Shown: one piece after another, positions 18,464 through 27,045 of the stretch
Numbering within the stretch: the first letter of the stretch is position 1
How the letters are laid out: every line of letters starts with the position of its first letter
From: Salinimicrobium marinum
GTDB lineage: Bacteria; Bacteroidota; Bacteroidia; Flavobacteriales; Flavobacteriaceae
Direction: 5' to 3'
DNA length: 64,000 nucleotides
NCBI RefSeq assembly: GCF_014651535.1
Contig: NZ_BMXB01000001.1
Coordinates: 433,470 to 497,469 of the forward strand
Notes under the pieces: model-generated
What the model saw: only the letters and a program-made list of their open reading frames with translations
Database searches by the model: none
Told to the model about the DNA's origin: nothing
Program-made: the position numbers and the translations under genes

Positions 18464-18946
18464 ATGTTTAAATTGAAAAAAGTAGCAAGTTTTCTTTTCT
18501 TCTTTACCATAATGGGAACATTCGCAAGTTTCGCTCAAACTCCACAACTTCCGCAGCCACAGCAACAGCAGCAAAAAGTTGAGGTTAGTGATGGTGAACT
18601 GCAAAAATTTGCGAACGCTTTTCAGGGTATTAGAATGGTAAATCAACAGGCGCAACAGGAGATGATGTCTGTGGTAGAAGAAGGTGGAATGGATGTTCAA
18701 AAATTCAACGAGATTCACCAGGCTTCTATGGACCCGGCAGTTGAAGTAGAAGCTTCTAAAGAAGATTTACAAAAACATCAGGCCATCGCTTCTGAACTGG
18801 AAGAGATGCAAGGAACTTTCCAGGCAAAAATGGAAAAAGTAATTACAGACGCCGATTTGACTCTTCAAAGATATGAGCAAATTGCTATGGGTCTTCAAAG
18901 TGATCCTGAGCTACAGGAAAGGCTAAAAGCAGTCTTTGAAGGATAG
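18464..18946 (+). CDS. DUF4168 domain secreted protein
   Basis: This protein has about 160 residues from ATG 18464, chosen because it gives a clean signal peptide (MFKLKKVASF... ending ASFAQ). The GTG at 18422 would place 14 residues before it. A Pro/Gln-rich linker (QLPQPQQQQQK) follows the signal. The mature part is two DUF4168-type helical repeats: VSDGELQKFANAFQGI...FNEIHQA and LQKHQAIASELEEMQ...DADLTLQRYEQIAMGLQSDPELQERL. Function is unknown; such proteins are exported and predicted to be all-helical. It has its own terminator. Confidence 0.88.
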   Translation: MFKLKKVASFLFFFTIMGTFASFAQTPQLPQPQQQQQKVEVSDGELQKFANAFQGIRMVNQQAQQEMMSVVEEGGMDVQKFNEIHQASMDPAVEVEASKEDLQKHQAIASELEEMQGTFQAKMEKVITDADLTLQRYEQIAMGLQSDPELQERLKAVFEG

Positions 18947-19132
18947 TTCTCGATCGTAACGAATACAGAAAGGTGGCATGATGTCACCTTTCTTGTTTTT
19001 AAGCGGTTTTTTCTTCTGAAGCATTTTCTTTACCTCTTCTTTTTCTGAAGTAAAACAGTCCCGAATAAACTGGGAAAGATATCGTGAGGCAGGATTTCCG
19101 ATAATTGTGTTGGCCGTTACTTTAAATTCCAT
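18923..19132 (-). CDS. Doubtful small ORF, 69 residues
   Basis: An ATG-started frame on the minus strand encodes a basic, Lys-rich peptide (FTSEKEEVKKMLQKKKPLKNKKGD) with no known motif. It overlaps the 3' end of the DUF4168 gene by 24 bp and its middle is the terminator hairpin of that gene, which argues against coding. The ATG does have AT-rich upstream sequence. It is recorded as uncertain. Confidence 0.25.
   Translation of the reverse strand: MEFKVTANTIIGNPASRYLSQFIRDCFTSEKEEVKKMLQKKKPLKNKKGDIMPPFCIRYDRELSFKDCF
18967..19000 (+). terminator. Terminator after the DUF4168 gene
   Basis: AGAAAGGTG (18967-18975) pairs with CACCTTTCT (18985-18993). The stem extends inward by three more pairs (one a G-U) to a 3-nt loop and is followed by TGTTTTT. 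It is 20 bp after the stop codon. Confidence 0.85.
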
Positions 19133-19147
19133 TTTAATTAATTTATC

Positions 19148-19170
19148 CAGATTTCAGAAATCTGTTTTTT
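19148..19170 (+). terminator. Second terminator-like hairpin with no obvious gene
   Basis: CAGATTT (19148-19154) pairs with AAATCTG (19158-19164) around a 3-nt loop, followed by six T (19165-19170). It lies about 150 bp beyond the DUF4168 terminator with no plus-strand gene in between. Confidence 0.5.
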
Positions 19171-19362
19171 GTCTTTATGAGATATAAAGCCAGGTGGAAC
19201 CCTAAAATTCTGAAATTAAGAGGATTTAAAATGGAAAATGGAAGAGGGATTTGAAGAAATTAGTTTCCGATTATTTTTTTGCGACTTTTTCAGAAATAAT
19301 CTCTTAAAAAGTGATATTTTCCGGGTTAATTTAAAATTAGCGTTCTCAAAATTATTAAACCC

Positions 19363-21309
19363 ATGAACTATTTTTCAAAAGCAATTTTTGCACTTGCACT
19401 GGCAGGAATCGGTTTTCCGCAGTTACAGGCGCAGGAAGTAACAGAAACGAATCAGCAGGATTTCAACGAATTCACCAATCGGGCGGGAAATATGTACCGT
19501 GCTGCCTCGGGTAAACCCGGTCCCGAGTACTGGCAAAACGAAGCCGATTATGACATTGATGTCACACTCGATGATGAAAACCATACCATCACCGGAAGTA
19601 TTACAGTAGAATATACCAATAATTCGCCGCAGGAGCTTGATTTCATCTGGATGTACCTGGAACAAAATCGCTTTACCGAAACTTCTCGTGGAACTTTAAC
19701 CACGCCTATCCAGGGAAACAGGTATAACGGAGATATTGATGGTGGATATGAAATATCAAATTTAGAAGCCAGGATGAAACGCAGTACCTCTTCAGAATAT
19801 ATGATTAATGACACCCGTATGCAGGTTTTCTTTGATGAACCAATTCCCGCAAAAGGTGGTAAAGCAACAGTTTCTATGGATTTTACCTATAAAATTCCTG
19901 TTGAAGGTATGGACAGGATGGGACGACTTGAGGTGGAAGATGGTACCATCTATGCCATGGCACAATGGTTTCCACAGGTGGCCGTTTTTGATGATATAGA
20001 AGGTTGGAACGTGGAGCCTTACCTTGGCGCCGGAGAGTTCTACTACGATTACGGAACATTTGATTATAAAGTAACAGCTCCATGGGATCATATTGTAGTT
20101 GGATCTGGAGAACTACAGAATCCACGACAGGTTCTTTCCAGAGAAGTGAGGGAGAGAATGGAAGCAGCTTCAAAAAGCGATACTACCGTTTACCTTGTAA
20201 GACCAGAGGAGGTAAATGATCCTTCCATACGGGCAAAACAGGAAGGCACCCTTACATGGCATTTCAAAATAGAAAATTCCAGAGATGTTGCTTTTGGTTC
20301 TTCGAAAGCTTTTATCTGGGATGCAGCTAAAATAGATCTTCCAAGCGGAAAAAAAGCCATGGCACAATCTGCTTACCCTAAAGAAAGTGCAGGAGAAGAA
20401 GCATGGAGCAGGTCTACCGAATACTCCAAAGCTTCTGTAGAACATTATTCTGAAAAATGGTTCGAATATCCCTGGCCTGTTGCTGTGAATGTGGCTGCAG
20501 AAATAGGAGGGATGGAATACCCCGGACTTAATTTTTGTGGATGGAAGAGTGAAGGGGCTTCTCTTTGGGGAGTAACAGATCATGAATTCGGACACAACTG
20601 GTTTCCTATGATCGTGGGGACAAACGAAAGAAGATATGCCTGGATGGATGAAGGTTTCAATACGTTCATTAACCACTACAGCACACTGGAATTTAATGAT
20701 GGAGAATATCCGTCCAGACTTAATCAAACACGTAGAATGACAGGCTGGTTCTCCAATCCTAACAGGGAAGGTATTGATACTTACCCGGATGTGGCAAACC
20801 TGCAAAATTTGGGAATGATTGCTTATTATAAACCTGCTATAGGACTGTTGTTGCTAAGGGAATATGTTTTGGGAGAAGAAAGGTTTGACAGGGCTTTCAA
20901 ATCTTATATTCACACCTGGGCTTATAAACACCCGCAACCTACCGACTTTTTCAATCACATGGAAAATGTTGCAGGAGAAAATCTATCCTGGTTCTGGAAA
21001 GGTTGGTTCTACGGCACCGGAAATATCGATCTTGCCATTGATAATGTTCAATCCTACCAGGGCAATTATGTGATAACACTTTCCAACAGAGGGGAAATTC
21101 CAATGCCTGCAGTGTTACAGGTTACCTATGAAGATGGTACTGAAGAAACAGTGCGTCTCCCTGTAGAAATATGGCAACGAGGGGATAGCTGGAACCATTT
21201 GCTGCGTACCGATAAACAGGTGCAAAGTGTGGTATTGGATCCGGAAAAAATCCTTCCCGATGTTAATTTCTCAAATGATGCCTGGCCAACTTCTTTTTAC
21301 CAGGAATAA
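19363..21309 (+). CDS. Secreted M1-family metallopeptidase (gluzincin)
   Basis: This 648-residue protein has a signal peptide ending about QAQ (residue 24). M1 enzymes are zinc aminopeptidases. The zinc site is visible as H407-E-F-G-H411 in TDHEFGHNWFP, with the third ligand Glu430 in WMDEGFNTF. The exopeptidase GxMEN signature appears as IGGMEYPGLNFCGW, that is GGMEYP in place of GAMEN, as in many Bacteroidota M1 proteins of this size. An N-terminal beta-saddle domain (ITGSITVEYTNNSPQEL) precedes the catalytic domain. The likely role is degradation of peptides in the periplasm or outside. It is a single-gene unit with its own terminator. Confidence 0.94.
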   Translation: MNYFSKAIFALALAGIGFPQLQAQEVTETNQQDFNEFTNRAGNMYRAASGKPGPEYWQNEADYDIDVTLDDENHTITGSITVEYTNNSPQELDFIWMYLEQNRFTETSRGTLTTPIQGNRYNGDIDGGYEISNLEARMKRSTSSEYMINDTRMQVFFDEPIPAKGGKATVSMDFTYKIPVEGMDRMGRLEVEDGTIYAMAQWFPQVAVFDDIEGWNVEPYLGAGEFYYDYGTFDYKVTAPWDHIVVGSGELQNPRQVLSREVRERMEAASKSDTTVYLVRPEEVNDPSIRAKQEGTLTWHFKIENSRDVAFGSSKAFIWDAAKIDLPSGKKAMAQSAYPKESAGEEAWSRSTEYSKASVEHYSEKWFEYPWPVAVNVAAEIGGMEYPGLNFCGWKSEGASLWGVTDHEFGHNWFPMIVGTNERRYAWMDEGFNTFINHYSTLEFNDGEYPSRLNQTRRMTGWFSNPNREGIDTYPDVANLQNLGMIAYYKPAIGLLLLREYVLGEERFDRAFKSYIHTWAYKHPQPTDFFNHMENVAGENLSWFWKGWFYGTGNIDLAIDNVQSYQGNYVITLSNRGEIPMPAVLQVTYEDGTEETVRLPVEIWQRGDSWNHLLRTDKQVQSVVLDPEKILPDVNFSNDAWPTSFYQE

Positions 21310-21327
21310 CAATAAAATATACCAATC

Positions 21328-21364
21328 AAAAAGCTCCCGGAAATTTCATTTTCGGGAGCTTTTT
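21328..21364 (+). terminator. Terminator after the M1 peptidase gene
   Basis: A 12-bp perfect stem (21328-21339 with 21353-21364; core AGCTCCCG/CGGGAGCT) has a T-rich 3' side. It may also act on the convergent gene at 21430. Confidence 0.88.
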
Positions 21365-21429
21365 AGTTATAATTCATTCTGAAAAAGTCAGAAATATTTC
21401 CTTTTTCAGAATATACTACATCCAATACT

Positions 21430-22857
21430 TTAACTTCGGAACAGGTTCTTTTCTTTTATCATTGCGGTAGTGGTTTCTGGGAGCATATCTTCCCATCCCG
21501 ACCTTCCTTCGACGATCATTTGGTGTATTTCCCGTGAATAAATATCCAGGATTTCAGGATCAAAATCGGTGATATCCACTACACGTCCGTTGTCTTTGAA
21601 ATATTGATACAATTCTCTCATTCTTGGATGCACCTGCAGGTTTTCGCTGGTGGTAATTTCTCCCGTATCCGGATCTTTTAAGGGATACAAATAGATCTTG
21701 AGGCTTTTAAAGAATAATTTTCCGAAGGCTTCCAGGATTCCCCCACTTAGATGACGATAATATTTTTCATCAAAGATGTCAATGAAGGTGTTTACACCCA
21801 TGGTAAGACCCATTCTCTCTTTGGTGTGCTGTGAGAAATACTCCACTACTTTATAGTATTCCTGGAAATTGGAGATCATTACTGTTTGCCCCAAAGAACC
21901 CAGCAAATCTGCGCGATCAAGAAAATCTTTCTCATTTATTTCACCTTCAGCTTTCAGGTTGGAAAGCGTGATTTCAAAAATTACCACCGCTTTTTCCCTG
22001 TCCACTTTCCTTTCATTCAGGAAAAGTTCTAAAGACTTCTCGTACATGCTCATATTTACCCTCGTCACAGGCCTGAAACTCCCCCTAAGGGTAAGGATAT
22101 TCTTTTTGTAAAGCACGCTGGCAGGTAATACATTGTTCCCGTCTGGCGCGAACATTACTGCTTCGGTCATGCCGTTTTTTACAAGCTGGAGACTCATTAA
22201 CCGGTTGTCCACTTTTTCAAAAAGAGGTCCGGTGAAATTGATGGTGTCAATTTCAATGTCATCGTCATTGATGTGATCGTACAGGTTTTTTAAAAGTTGT
22301 TTTGGGTTATCATGGTTGTAAAAAGCTTCGTAGATAAGGTTAACTCCGAGTTTTCCCAGAGTGATCTGCTGGTGTACAGCCGAATTCTGATGGAACTGGA
22401 TATGCAGTAAAATTTCACTGTACTCCTGTTTTGGATGTGCCTGAAATTTTATGCCAAGCCAGCCATGGCCTTTGTACTTTTTAGCAAAATCTATAGTTGC
22501 TACGGTATTGGCATAGCTAAAAAACAACTTGTCGGGGTGTTTGTCCCTTTTCAGGCGCTCTTCGATAAGTCGTGTTTCGGTGGAAAGCATACTTTTTAAC
22601 CGGGCTTCGGTCACGTATCTTCCCTGGGGTTCGAGCCCATAGATAGCATCACTGAATTCTTTATCATAGGCACTTAGAGTTTTGGCAATAGTTCCTGAAG
22701 CGCCCCCTGCCCTGAAAAAATTTCTTACTGTTTCCTGGCCTGCACCTATTTCTGCAAAGGTGCCGTAAATACTCTCGTTTAGGTTTACTCTTAAGGCTTT
22801 GTTCTTTATGGTTGGGGTGGTGTTAAAATCCTGATCTCCAATCAGATTTGTTGGCAT
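21430..22857 (-). CDS. Conserved protein of unknown function (475 residues)
   Basis: This large soluble protein has no signal peptide, no membrane helix and no nucleotide-binding loop that I can recognise. Several blocks look strongly constrained: NESIYGTFAEIGAGQETVRNFFRAGGASGTIAKTLSAYDKEFSDAIYG near the N-terminus, TINFTGPLFEKVDNRLMSLQLVKNGMTEAVMF, and VMISNFQEYYKVVEYFSQHTKERMGLTMGVN. I recall very similar flavobacterial proteins carrying unreliable names from automated annotation (for example nicotinate-nucleotide adenylyltransferase or TonB-dependent receptor). Neither name is supported by motifs here. It is a monocistronic gene, convergent with the peptidase. Confidence 0.85.
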   Translation of the reverse strand: MPTNLIGDQDFNTTPTIKNKALRVNLNESIYGTFAEIGAGQETVRNFFRAGGASGTIAKTLSAYDKEFSDAIYGLEPQGRYVTEARLKSMLSTETRLIEERLKRDKHPDKLFFSYANTVATIDFAKKYKGHGWLGIKFQAHPKQEYSEILLHIQFHQNSAVHQQITLGKLGVNLIYEAFYNHDNPKQLLKNLYDHINDDDIEIDTINFTGPLFEKVDNRLMSLQLVKNGMTEAVMFAPDGNNVLPASVLYKKNILTLRGSFRPVTRVNMSMYEKSLELFLNERKVDREKAVVIFEITLSNLKAEGEINEKDFLDRADLLGSLGQTVMISNFQEYYKVVEYFSQHTKERMGLTMGVNTFIDIFDEKYYRHLSGGILEAFGKLFFKSLKIYLYPLKDPDTGEITTSENLQVHPRMRELYQYFKDNGRVVDITDFDPEILDIYSREIHQMIVEGRSGWEDMLPETTTAMIKEKNLFRS

Positions 22858-23040
22858 GGTGTTATGTTTTCAATTAAAGTTTAAAGTTAAGAAGATAAAT
22901 ATTTCCCCGCGAGTACTTTAAGAAAAGGATTTCGTAAAAATGAGAATTCTCACATTTTCTTAAGAATTGGGAACATAAAAGCTGCCTCAAAGTGTATTTT
23001 GTGAAACACTTTGCTGGCATCCTCCTTTGTAATCCTGTAT

Positions 23041-24582
23041 CTAAAGATCGTCTACAGCAACTTTGTAGTTGGGATCTTCTAAGATATTCACTTCAATAAT
23101 GGCATCTGCCTTATTCAGCAATCTTCGGCAGTCTTCACTCAAATGTCGCAGATGTAACTTTTTTCCTTGTTTTGCATATCTTTCAGTAAGCTTATTGACC
23201 GCTTCGATTCCAGACATGTCGACGATACGGCTTTCAGAAAAATCTATGATCACTTCATCGGGATCGTTCAGGACATCAAATTTTTCATTGAACGCCTGTA
23301 CAGATCCGAAGAAAAGAGGCCCATATAATTCGTAATGCTTAATACCATCTTCATCGGTTCTCTTTCTTGCACGTATTCTTTTAGCGTTGTCCCAGGCGAA
23401 AACCAGCGCAGAAATAATAACTCCCACCAGTACGGCAAGGGCAAGGTTATGAAGGAGAATGGTTACTAAAGTTACCAGAACCATTACCAGAACATCAGAT
23501 TTTGGCATTCTTCTGAAGGTTTTTAAACTGGCCCACTCAAAAGTTCCCACGGCTACCATGATCATAAGTCCCGTTAAGGCAGCCATTGGTAACAGCTCAA
23601 TAATATCGGCTGCAAACATGATGAAAATCAGCAAACTTACCGCCGCTACAATTCCCGACAGTCTTGCTCGTGCTCCCGAAGAGACGTTGATCAAACTCTG
23701 ACCTAACATGGCACATCCACCCATTCCCGAGAAGAATCCTGAAAGGACATTAGCAGTTCCCTGTGCCACACATTCTTTGTTTCCGCGGCCACGGGTTTCG
23801 GTGATTTCATCTACAATATTCAGCGTAAGCAAACTTTCAATCAAGCCAACCCCGGCCATAATGGCGGCATAAGGAAAAATAAGTGCCAAAGTTCCCCAGC
23901 TTAGAGGAACCATTGGAATATGAAATGGAGGAAAACCTCCACTAATAGATGCAATATCTCCTACTGTTTTGGTTTCGATCCCCAGGAAAGCTACCAGTCC
24001 AAATACTACTAAAATGGCCACCAAATTGGCAGGAACTGCTTTGGTCAGTTTTGGTAACCCTACAATAATGGCAATAGTAATAGCGACAAGGCCAAGTAGG
24101 GTATAAAGCGGTGCTCCGGTCATCCAGACCAGTTCCCCTGCTTCATTTGCGGTTTTAAACTGGTCAAGCTGAGACATAAAGATAATGATCGCCAAACCGT
24201 TTACGAATCCAAAGATCACAGAATGCGGAACCAGCCTAATAAGTTTACCAAGACGCAGTACCCCGGCAAGAACCTGGATGAGTCCGGCTAATATAACCGT
24301 TGCAAAAACATACTCCGGCCCGTGGGAAATTGCCAGAGCTACAATGACTACAGCGACTGCACCTGTTGCTCCAGAGATCATCCCCGGGCGGCCACCTATA
24401 ATAGAGGTGACAAGTCCCATTACAAAAGCAGCATACAGACCGGTAAGAGGGGAGAGGCCGGCGATCATGGCAAATGCTACTGCTTCAGGGATAAGAGCAA
24501 GGGCGACTGTAAGCCCTGCCATTACTTCTATTTTATAATCTACTTTTTGCGAAAAATCGAAAAGGTTGAAAATCTTTTTCAT
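23041..24582 (-). CDS. SulP-family anion transporter with STAS domain
   Basis: This inner-membrane protein of about 513 residues transports sulfate, bicarbonate or related anions. ATG at 24582 is chosen over the TTG four codons upstream. The N-terminal region has the SulP start (AGLTVALALIPEAVAFAMIAGLSPLTGLYAAFVMGL) and SGATGAVAVVI, then about ten more helices including GGCAMLGQSLINVSSGARARLSG. The C-terminal STAS domain (about residues 420-510) has the anti-sigma-antagonist-like segment VIIDFSESRIVDMSGIEAVNKL. Which anion it moves cannot be read from sequence. It is a single gene, with 258 bp of non-coding DNA upstream in which I see no gene. Confidence 0.94.
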   Translation of the reverse strand: MKKIFNLFDFSQKVDYKIEVMAGLTVALALIPEAVAFAMIAGLSPLTGLYAAFVMGLVTSIIGGRPGMISGATGAVAVVIVALAISHGPEYVFATVILAGLIQVLAGVLRLGKLIRLVPHSVIFGFVNGLAIIIFMSQLDQFKTANEAGELVWMTGAPLYTLLGLVAITIAIIVGLPKLTKAVPANLVAILVVFGLVAFLGIETKTVGDIASISGGFPPFHIPMVPLSWGTLALIFPYAAIMAGVGLIESLLTLNIVDEITETRGRGNKECVAQGTANVLSGFFSGMGGCAMLGQSLINVSSGARARLSGIVAAVSLLIFIMFAADIIELLPMAALTGLMIMVAVGTFEWASLKTFRRMPKSDVLVMVLVTLVTILLHNLALAVLVGVIISALVFAWDNAKRIRARKRTDEDGIKHYELYGPLFFGSVQAFNEKFDVLNDPDEVIIDFSESRIVDMSGIEAVNKLTERYAKQGKKLHLRHLSEDCRRLLNKADAIIEVNILEDPNYKVAVDDL

Positions 24583-24852
24583 CTTTAAAAACAATTAAAT
24601 GATATGTAAATACGGAATAGTTCCGAAGGAAATATAGTTGAAAATCAGGTAGAAAGTGGGGCAGCCTTAGGGCGGGGTAATCAAAGAGGATAATATCGTT
24701 CTGCCGTGCTTCATAAGAGCGGGCAAAAGTAAAAAAAAAATATTTAAAGAAAAAAGGAAGGAAACAGATTATTGAACGGGATTTATGGATTTCTTATTTT
24801 TTAGGGTGTTTATGCTAGAATTCAGCAGCGGAAATTTTGCATTATCGCTGAT

Positions 24853-25509
24853 TTAAGAGTTGGTTTTTCTTTCTTGTGAAGAAAATATAATCAGTCTCTT
24901 GTTTATTTCAACTCCCGAAAATCCCAATTTCTGCACAATATAATCCAGGGTTTCTTTTTGATATATGAAAACATGGGTGGGATCATTCTTATAGTACCAG
25001 CCGGGGAAATCAATTTCGCGAGCGTAAAGATGCGTCATACAATAAAGTTTTCCCCCGGGAAGGAGCAAATCTTTTAATCTTTTAAACTCTTTTTCCGGAT
25101 GGTGAAAATGTTCCATTACCTCACAGCAGACAATGAAATTATATTTTCTCTCCAGCAACTCTTTATCATCCGAAAAAAATGGATCGTAAGGAAAGATTTC
25201 AAAATTGCAGTCTCGTAACTTTTTGGTGATCACAGGCCCCGTTCCTGCACCGTAATCCAGCCCTGTATGCGCTTCAGTAGAAAAATCTTTTAAAACTGAA
25301 GTTACGATTGGAGAAATAAAATTCTGATAATGGATATCATTTACATCATTGTTGTGGGTTTGATAACGATCAATTTCTGTTTTTGCATCCGGTAAAAAAG
25401 AAGGGGAGGCATATATGCCAAAGCAGTTGTCACATTTATTAAACTCCATACCGGGGGATTCAAAGAACAGATTTCCGGTTTCCCCGCATAAAGGACAGGC
25501 TGGTGTCAT
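24853..25509 (-). CDS. Class I SAM-dependent methyltransferase with N-terminal zinc ribbon
   Basis: In this 218-residue protein, Cys5, Cys8, Cys26 and Cys29 (CPLC...CDNC) form a treble-clef/zinc-ribbon like start. The SAM-binding loop GLDYGAGTGPV follows at about residue 83, then CCEVMEHFHHPEKEFKRLKDLLLPGGKLYCMT, the classic post-motif region of methyltransferase type 11/23 proteins. The substrate is unknown; zinc ribbon plus methyltransferase is seen in proteins acting on rRNA, tRNA or small metabolites. It is divergent from era across a 146-bp spacer containing a long inverted repeat. Confidence 0.9.
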   Translation of the reverse strand: MTPACPLCGETGNLFFESPGMEFNKCDNCFGIYASPSFLPDAKTEIDRYQTHNNDVNDIHYQNFISPIVTSVLKDFSTEAHTGLDYGAGTGPVITKKLRDCNFEIFPYDPFFSDDKELLERKYNFIVCCEVMEHFHHPEKEFKRLKDLLLPGGKLYCMTHLYAREIDFPGWYYKNDPTHVFIYQKETLDYIVQKLGFSGVEINKRLIIFSSQERKTNS

Positions 25510-25521
25510 ATTCCTGGATTT

Positions 25522-25548
25522 ATTGCCTAAATTAATAAATTAGGCAAT
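25522..25548. promoter_or_regulatory. Inverted repeat between divergent methyltransferase and era genes
   Basis: ATTGCCTAA (25522-25530) and TTAGGCAAT (25540-25548) are a perfect 9-bp inverted repeat around 9 nt. There is no T-run on either side. It starts 13 bp upstream of the methyltransferase start codon, a plausible operator or 5' UTR hairpin for that gene. Confidence 0.45.
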
Positions 25549-25633
25549 GGAAAAGGAGAATCTCCAGGATTTACCGCTTCCTTATTAATTATTAATTTTA
25601 TGAAAAGACTTAGGAAGGCCTTTTTAAAACAAA

Positions 25634-25641
25634 TATCTTTG
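25634..25641 (+). promoter_or_regulatory. Candidate -7 promoter box for era
   Basis: TATCTTTG matches the TAnnTTTG consensus exactly, 15 bp before the era ATG, implying a very short leader. No convincing -33 TTG is visible. Confidence 0.45.
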
Positions 25642-25655
25642 TAAAAAATGTAATT

Positions 25656-26540
25656 ATGTCGCATAAAGCCGGTTTCGTGAATATCATAGGGAATCCTAAT
25701 GTTGGGAAATCTACCCTAATGAATGCCTTTGTAGGGGAGAAGCTTTCCATTATCACTTCCAAAGCACAAACTACCCGCCACAGAATATTAGGGATTGTGA
25801 ACGGAGAAGATTTTCAAATGATCCTGAGTGATACCCCGGGAATTATAAAGCCTGCGTACCAGCTTCAGGAATCTATGATGGATTTCGTGAAGTCGGCTTT
25901 TGAAGATGCCGATGTGCTGGTGTATATGGTAGAAATTGGCGAAAAAGAACTAAAAGACGAAGCATTTTTTAATAAGATCATTAATTCTGAAATTCCTGTT
26001 CTGTTACTGCTGAATAAGATCGATAAATCAAATCAGGAGCAGCTGGAAGATCAGGTGCAGCTCTGGAAGGAAAAGGTTCCTAATGCTGAAATCTATCCGG
26101 TGTCTGCTTTGCAGGGATTCAATGTTTCTGAAGTATTCAACCGTATCGTTGAACTCCTTCCTGAATCTCCCGCTTTTTATCCGAAGGACACCCTTACAGA
26201 TAAACCCGAAAGATTCTTTGTAAACGAGATCATCCGCGAAAAGATCCTGATGCATTACAAAAAGGAAATTCCTTATAGCGTCGAAATCGACACCGAAGAA
26301 TTTTTTGAAGAAGAGGAGATTATCAGGATGAGAAGTGTGATTATGGTAGAGCGTGAAACCCAAAAAGGGATCATTATAGGCCACAAAGGAGCAGCATTGA
26401 AAAGAGTAGGAGTGGAGGCCCGAAAAGACCTTGAGAAATTCTTCGGAAAGCAGGTGCACCTGGAACTTTACGTAAAAGTGAACAAAAACTGGCGGAGTGA
26501 TGCCCGGCAGTTACGAAGGTTTGGGTACAACGAAAGGTAG
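25656..26540 (+). CDS. era: GTPase Era
   Basis: This 294-residue GTPase assists 16S rRNA maturation and 30S assembly. G1 is GNPNVGKS (12-19), G2 is around the TTRHR sequence, G3 is DTPG, and G4 is NKID. The C-terminal KH domain, which binds the 3' end of 16S rRNA, shows IIGHKGAALKRVGVEARKDLEKFFGKQVHLELYVKV. Length is typical (about 300). It is separated from der by a 505-bp spacer without a credible gene. Confidence 0.98.
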   Translation: MSHKAGFVNIIGNPNVGKSTLMNAFVGEKLSIITSKAQTTRHRILGIVNGEDFQMILSDTPGIIKPAYQLQESMMDFVKSAFEDADVLVYMVEIGEKELKDEAFFNKIINSEIPVLLLLNKIDKSNQEQLEDQVQLWKEKVPNAEIYPVSALQGFNVSEVFNRIVELLPESPAFYPKDTLTDKPERFFVNEIIREKILMHYKKEIPYSVEIDTEEFFEEEEIIRMRSVIMVERETQKGIIIGHKGAALKRVGVEARKDLEKFFGKQVHLELYVKVNKNWRSDARQLRRFGYNER

Positions 26541-26553
26541 AATAAGAAATTTG

Positions 26554-26574
26554 AGATACGAGGTTAGAAGGATG
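26554..26574 (+). repeat. Weak heptad repeat after era
   Basis: Three 7-nt units AGATACG, AGGTTAG and AAGGATG begin 13 nt after the era stop, on the sense strand. The match to the stronger tracts elsewhere is partial. The rest of 26575-27000 holds no gene I can support; a 107-residue frame there starts with TTG and has no recognisable protein features. Confidence 0.4.
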
Positions 26575-27014
26575 AAAATCTGGAGGATTTCTTGAATTGA
26601 GAGCCAGGAGTTCTATAATAAGAATCCTTAGCGCGAATTTTCGAAAACCAGATTATCTACTCGAGGTACTACCGAGAATAATTCCTGAACTAATAAATAA
26701 TTATGCTGTATTCGTGGATTGTGAAGGTTATCGCATGAATATATTCCTGCAAATAAGATATTTACCGATCTGGCATCTGGAATTTTTCTCAGTAAAATAT
26801 TTTTCTTCACACTCTCTGTGTCTTGAGCTTGAAAAAAGGATGCTGCCAGAAAATACATTAACTAATAAAATAACTAATCGTGTATTCATCTATACAGGAG
26901 AATGGAGCACGATAAGTTAGAAGAAGCAGGAGTGATTTTTCATTAGCCTGATCGCGCTGAAATGAAGGATTTTCCCAATGGAATTTCTTAGTTATATCTT
27001 AAAATAAAAAAGCC

Positions 27015-27022
27015 TAATTTTG
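27015..27022 (+). promoter_or_regulatory. Candidate -7 promoter box for der
   Basis: TAATTTTG is an exact TAnnTTTG match, 24 bp before the der ATG. The -33 element is not clear. Confidence 0.4.
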
Positions 27023-27045
27023 CACCAGAATTTTAGAAAAAGAAT

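Noticed and set aside
24595-24852. Spacer upstream of the SulP gene examined for a riboswitch or small gene
   Set aside because: Only AT-rich DNA with an A-run. No stable paired structure or frame was found.
26597-26920. 107-residue plus-strand frame between era and der
   Set aside because: TTG start, no recognisable protein pattern, and it runs through word-like spacer repeats. Treated as non-coding.
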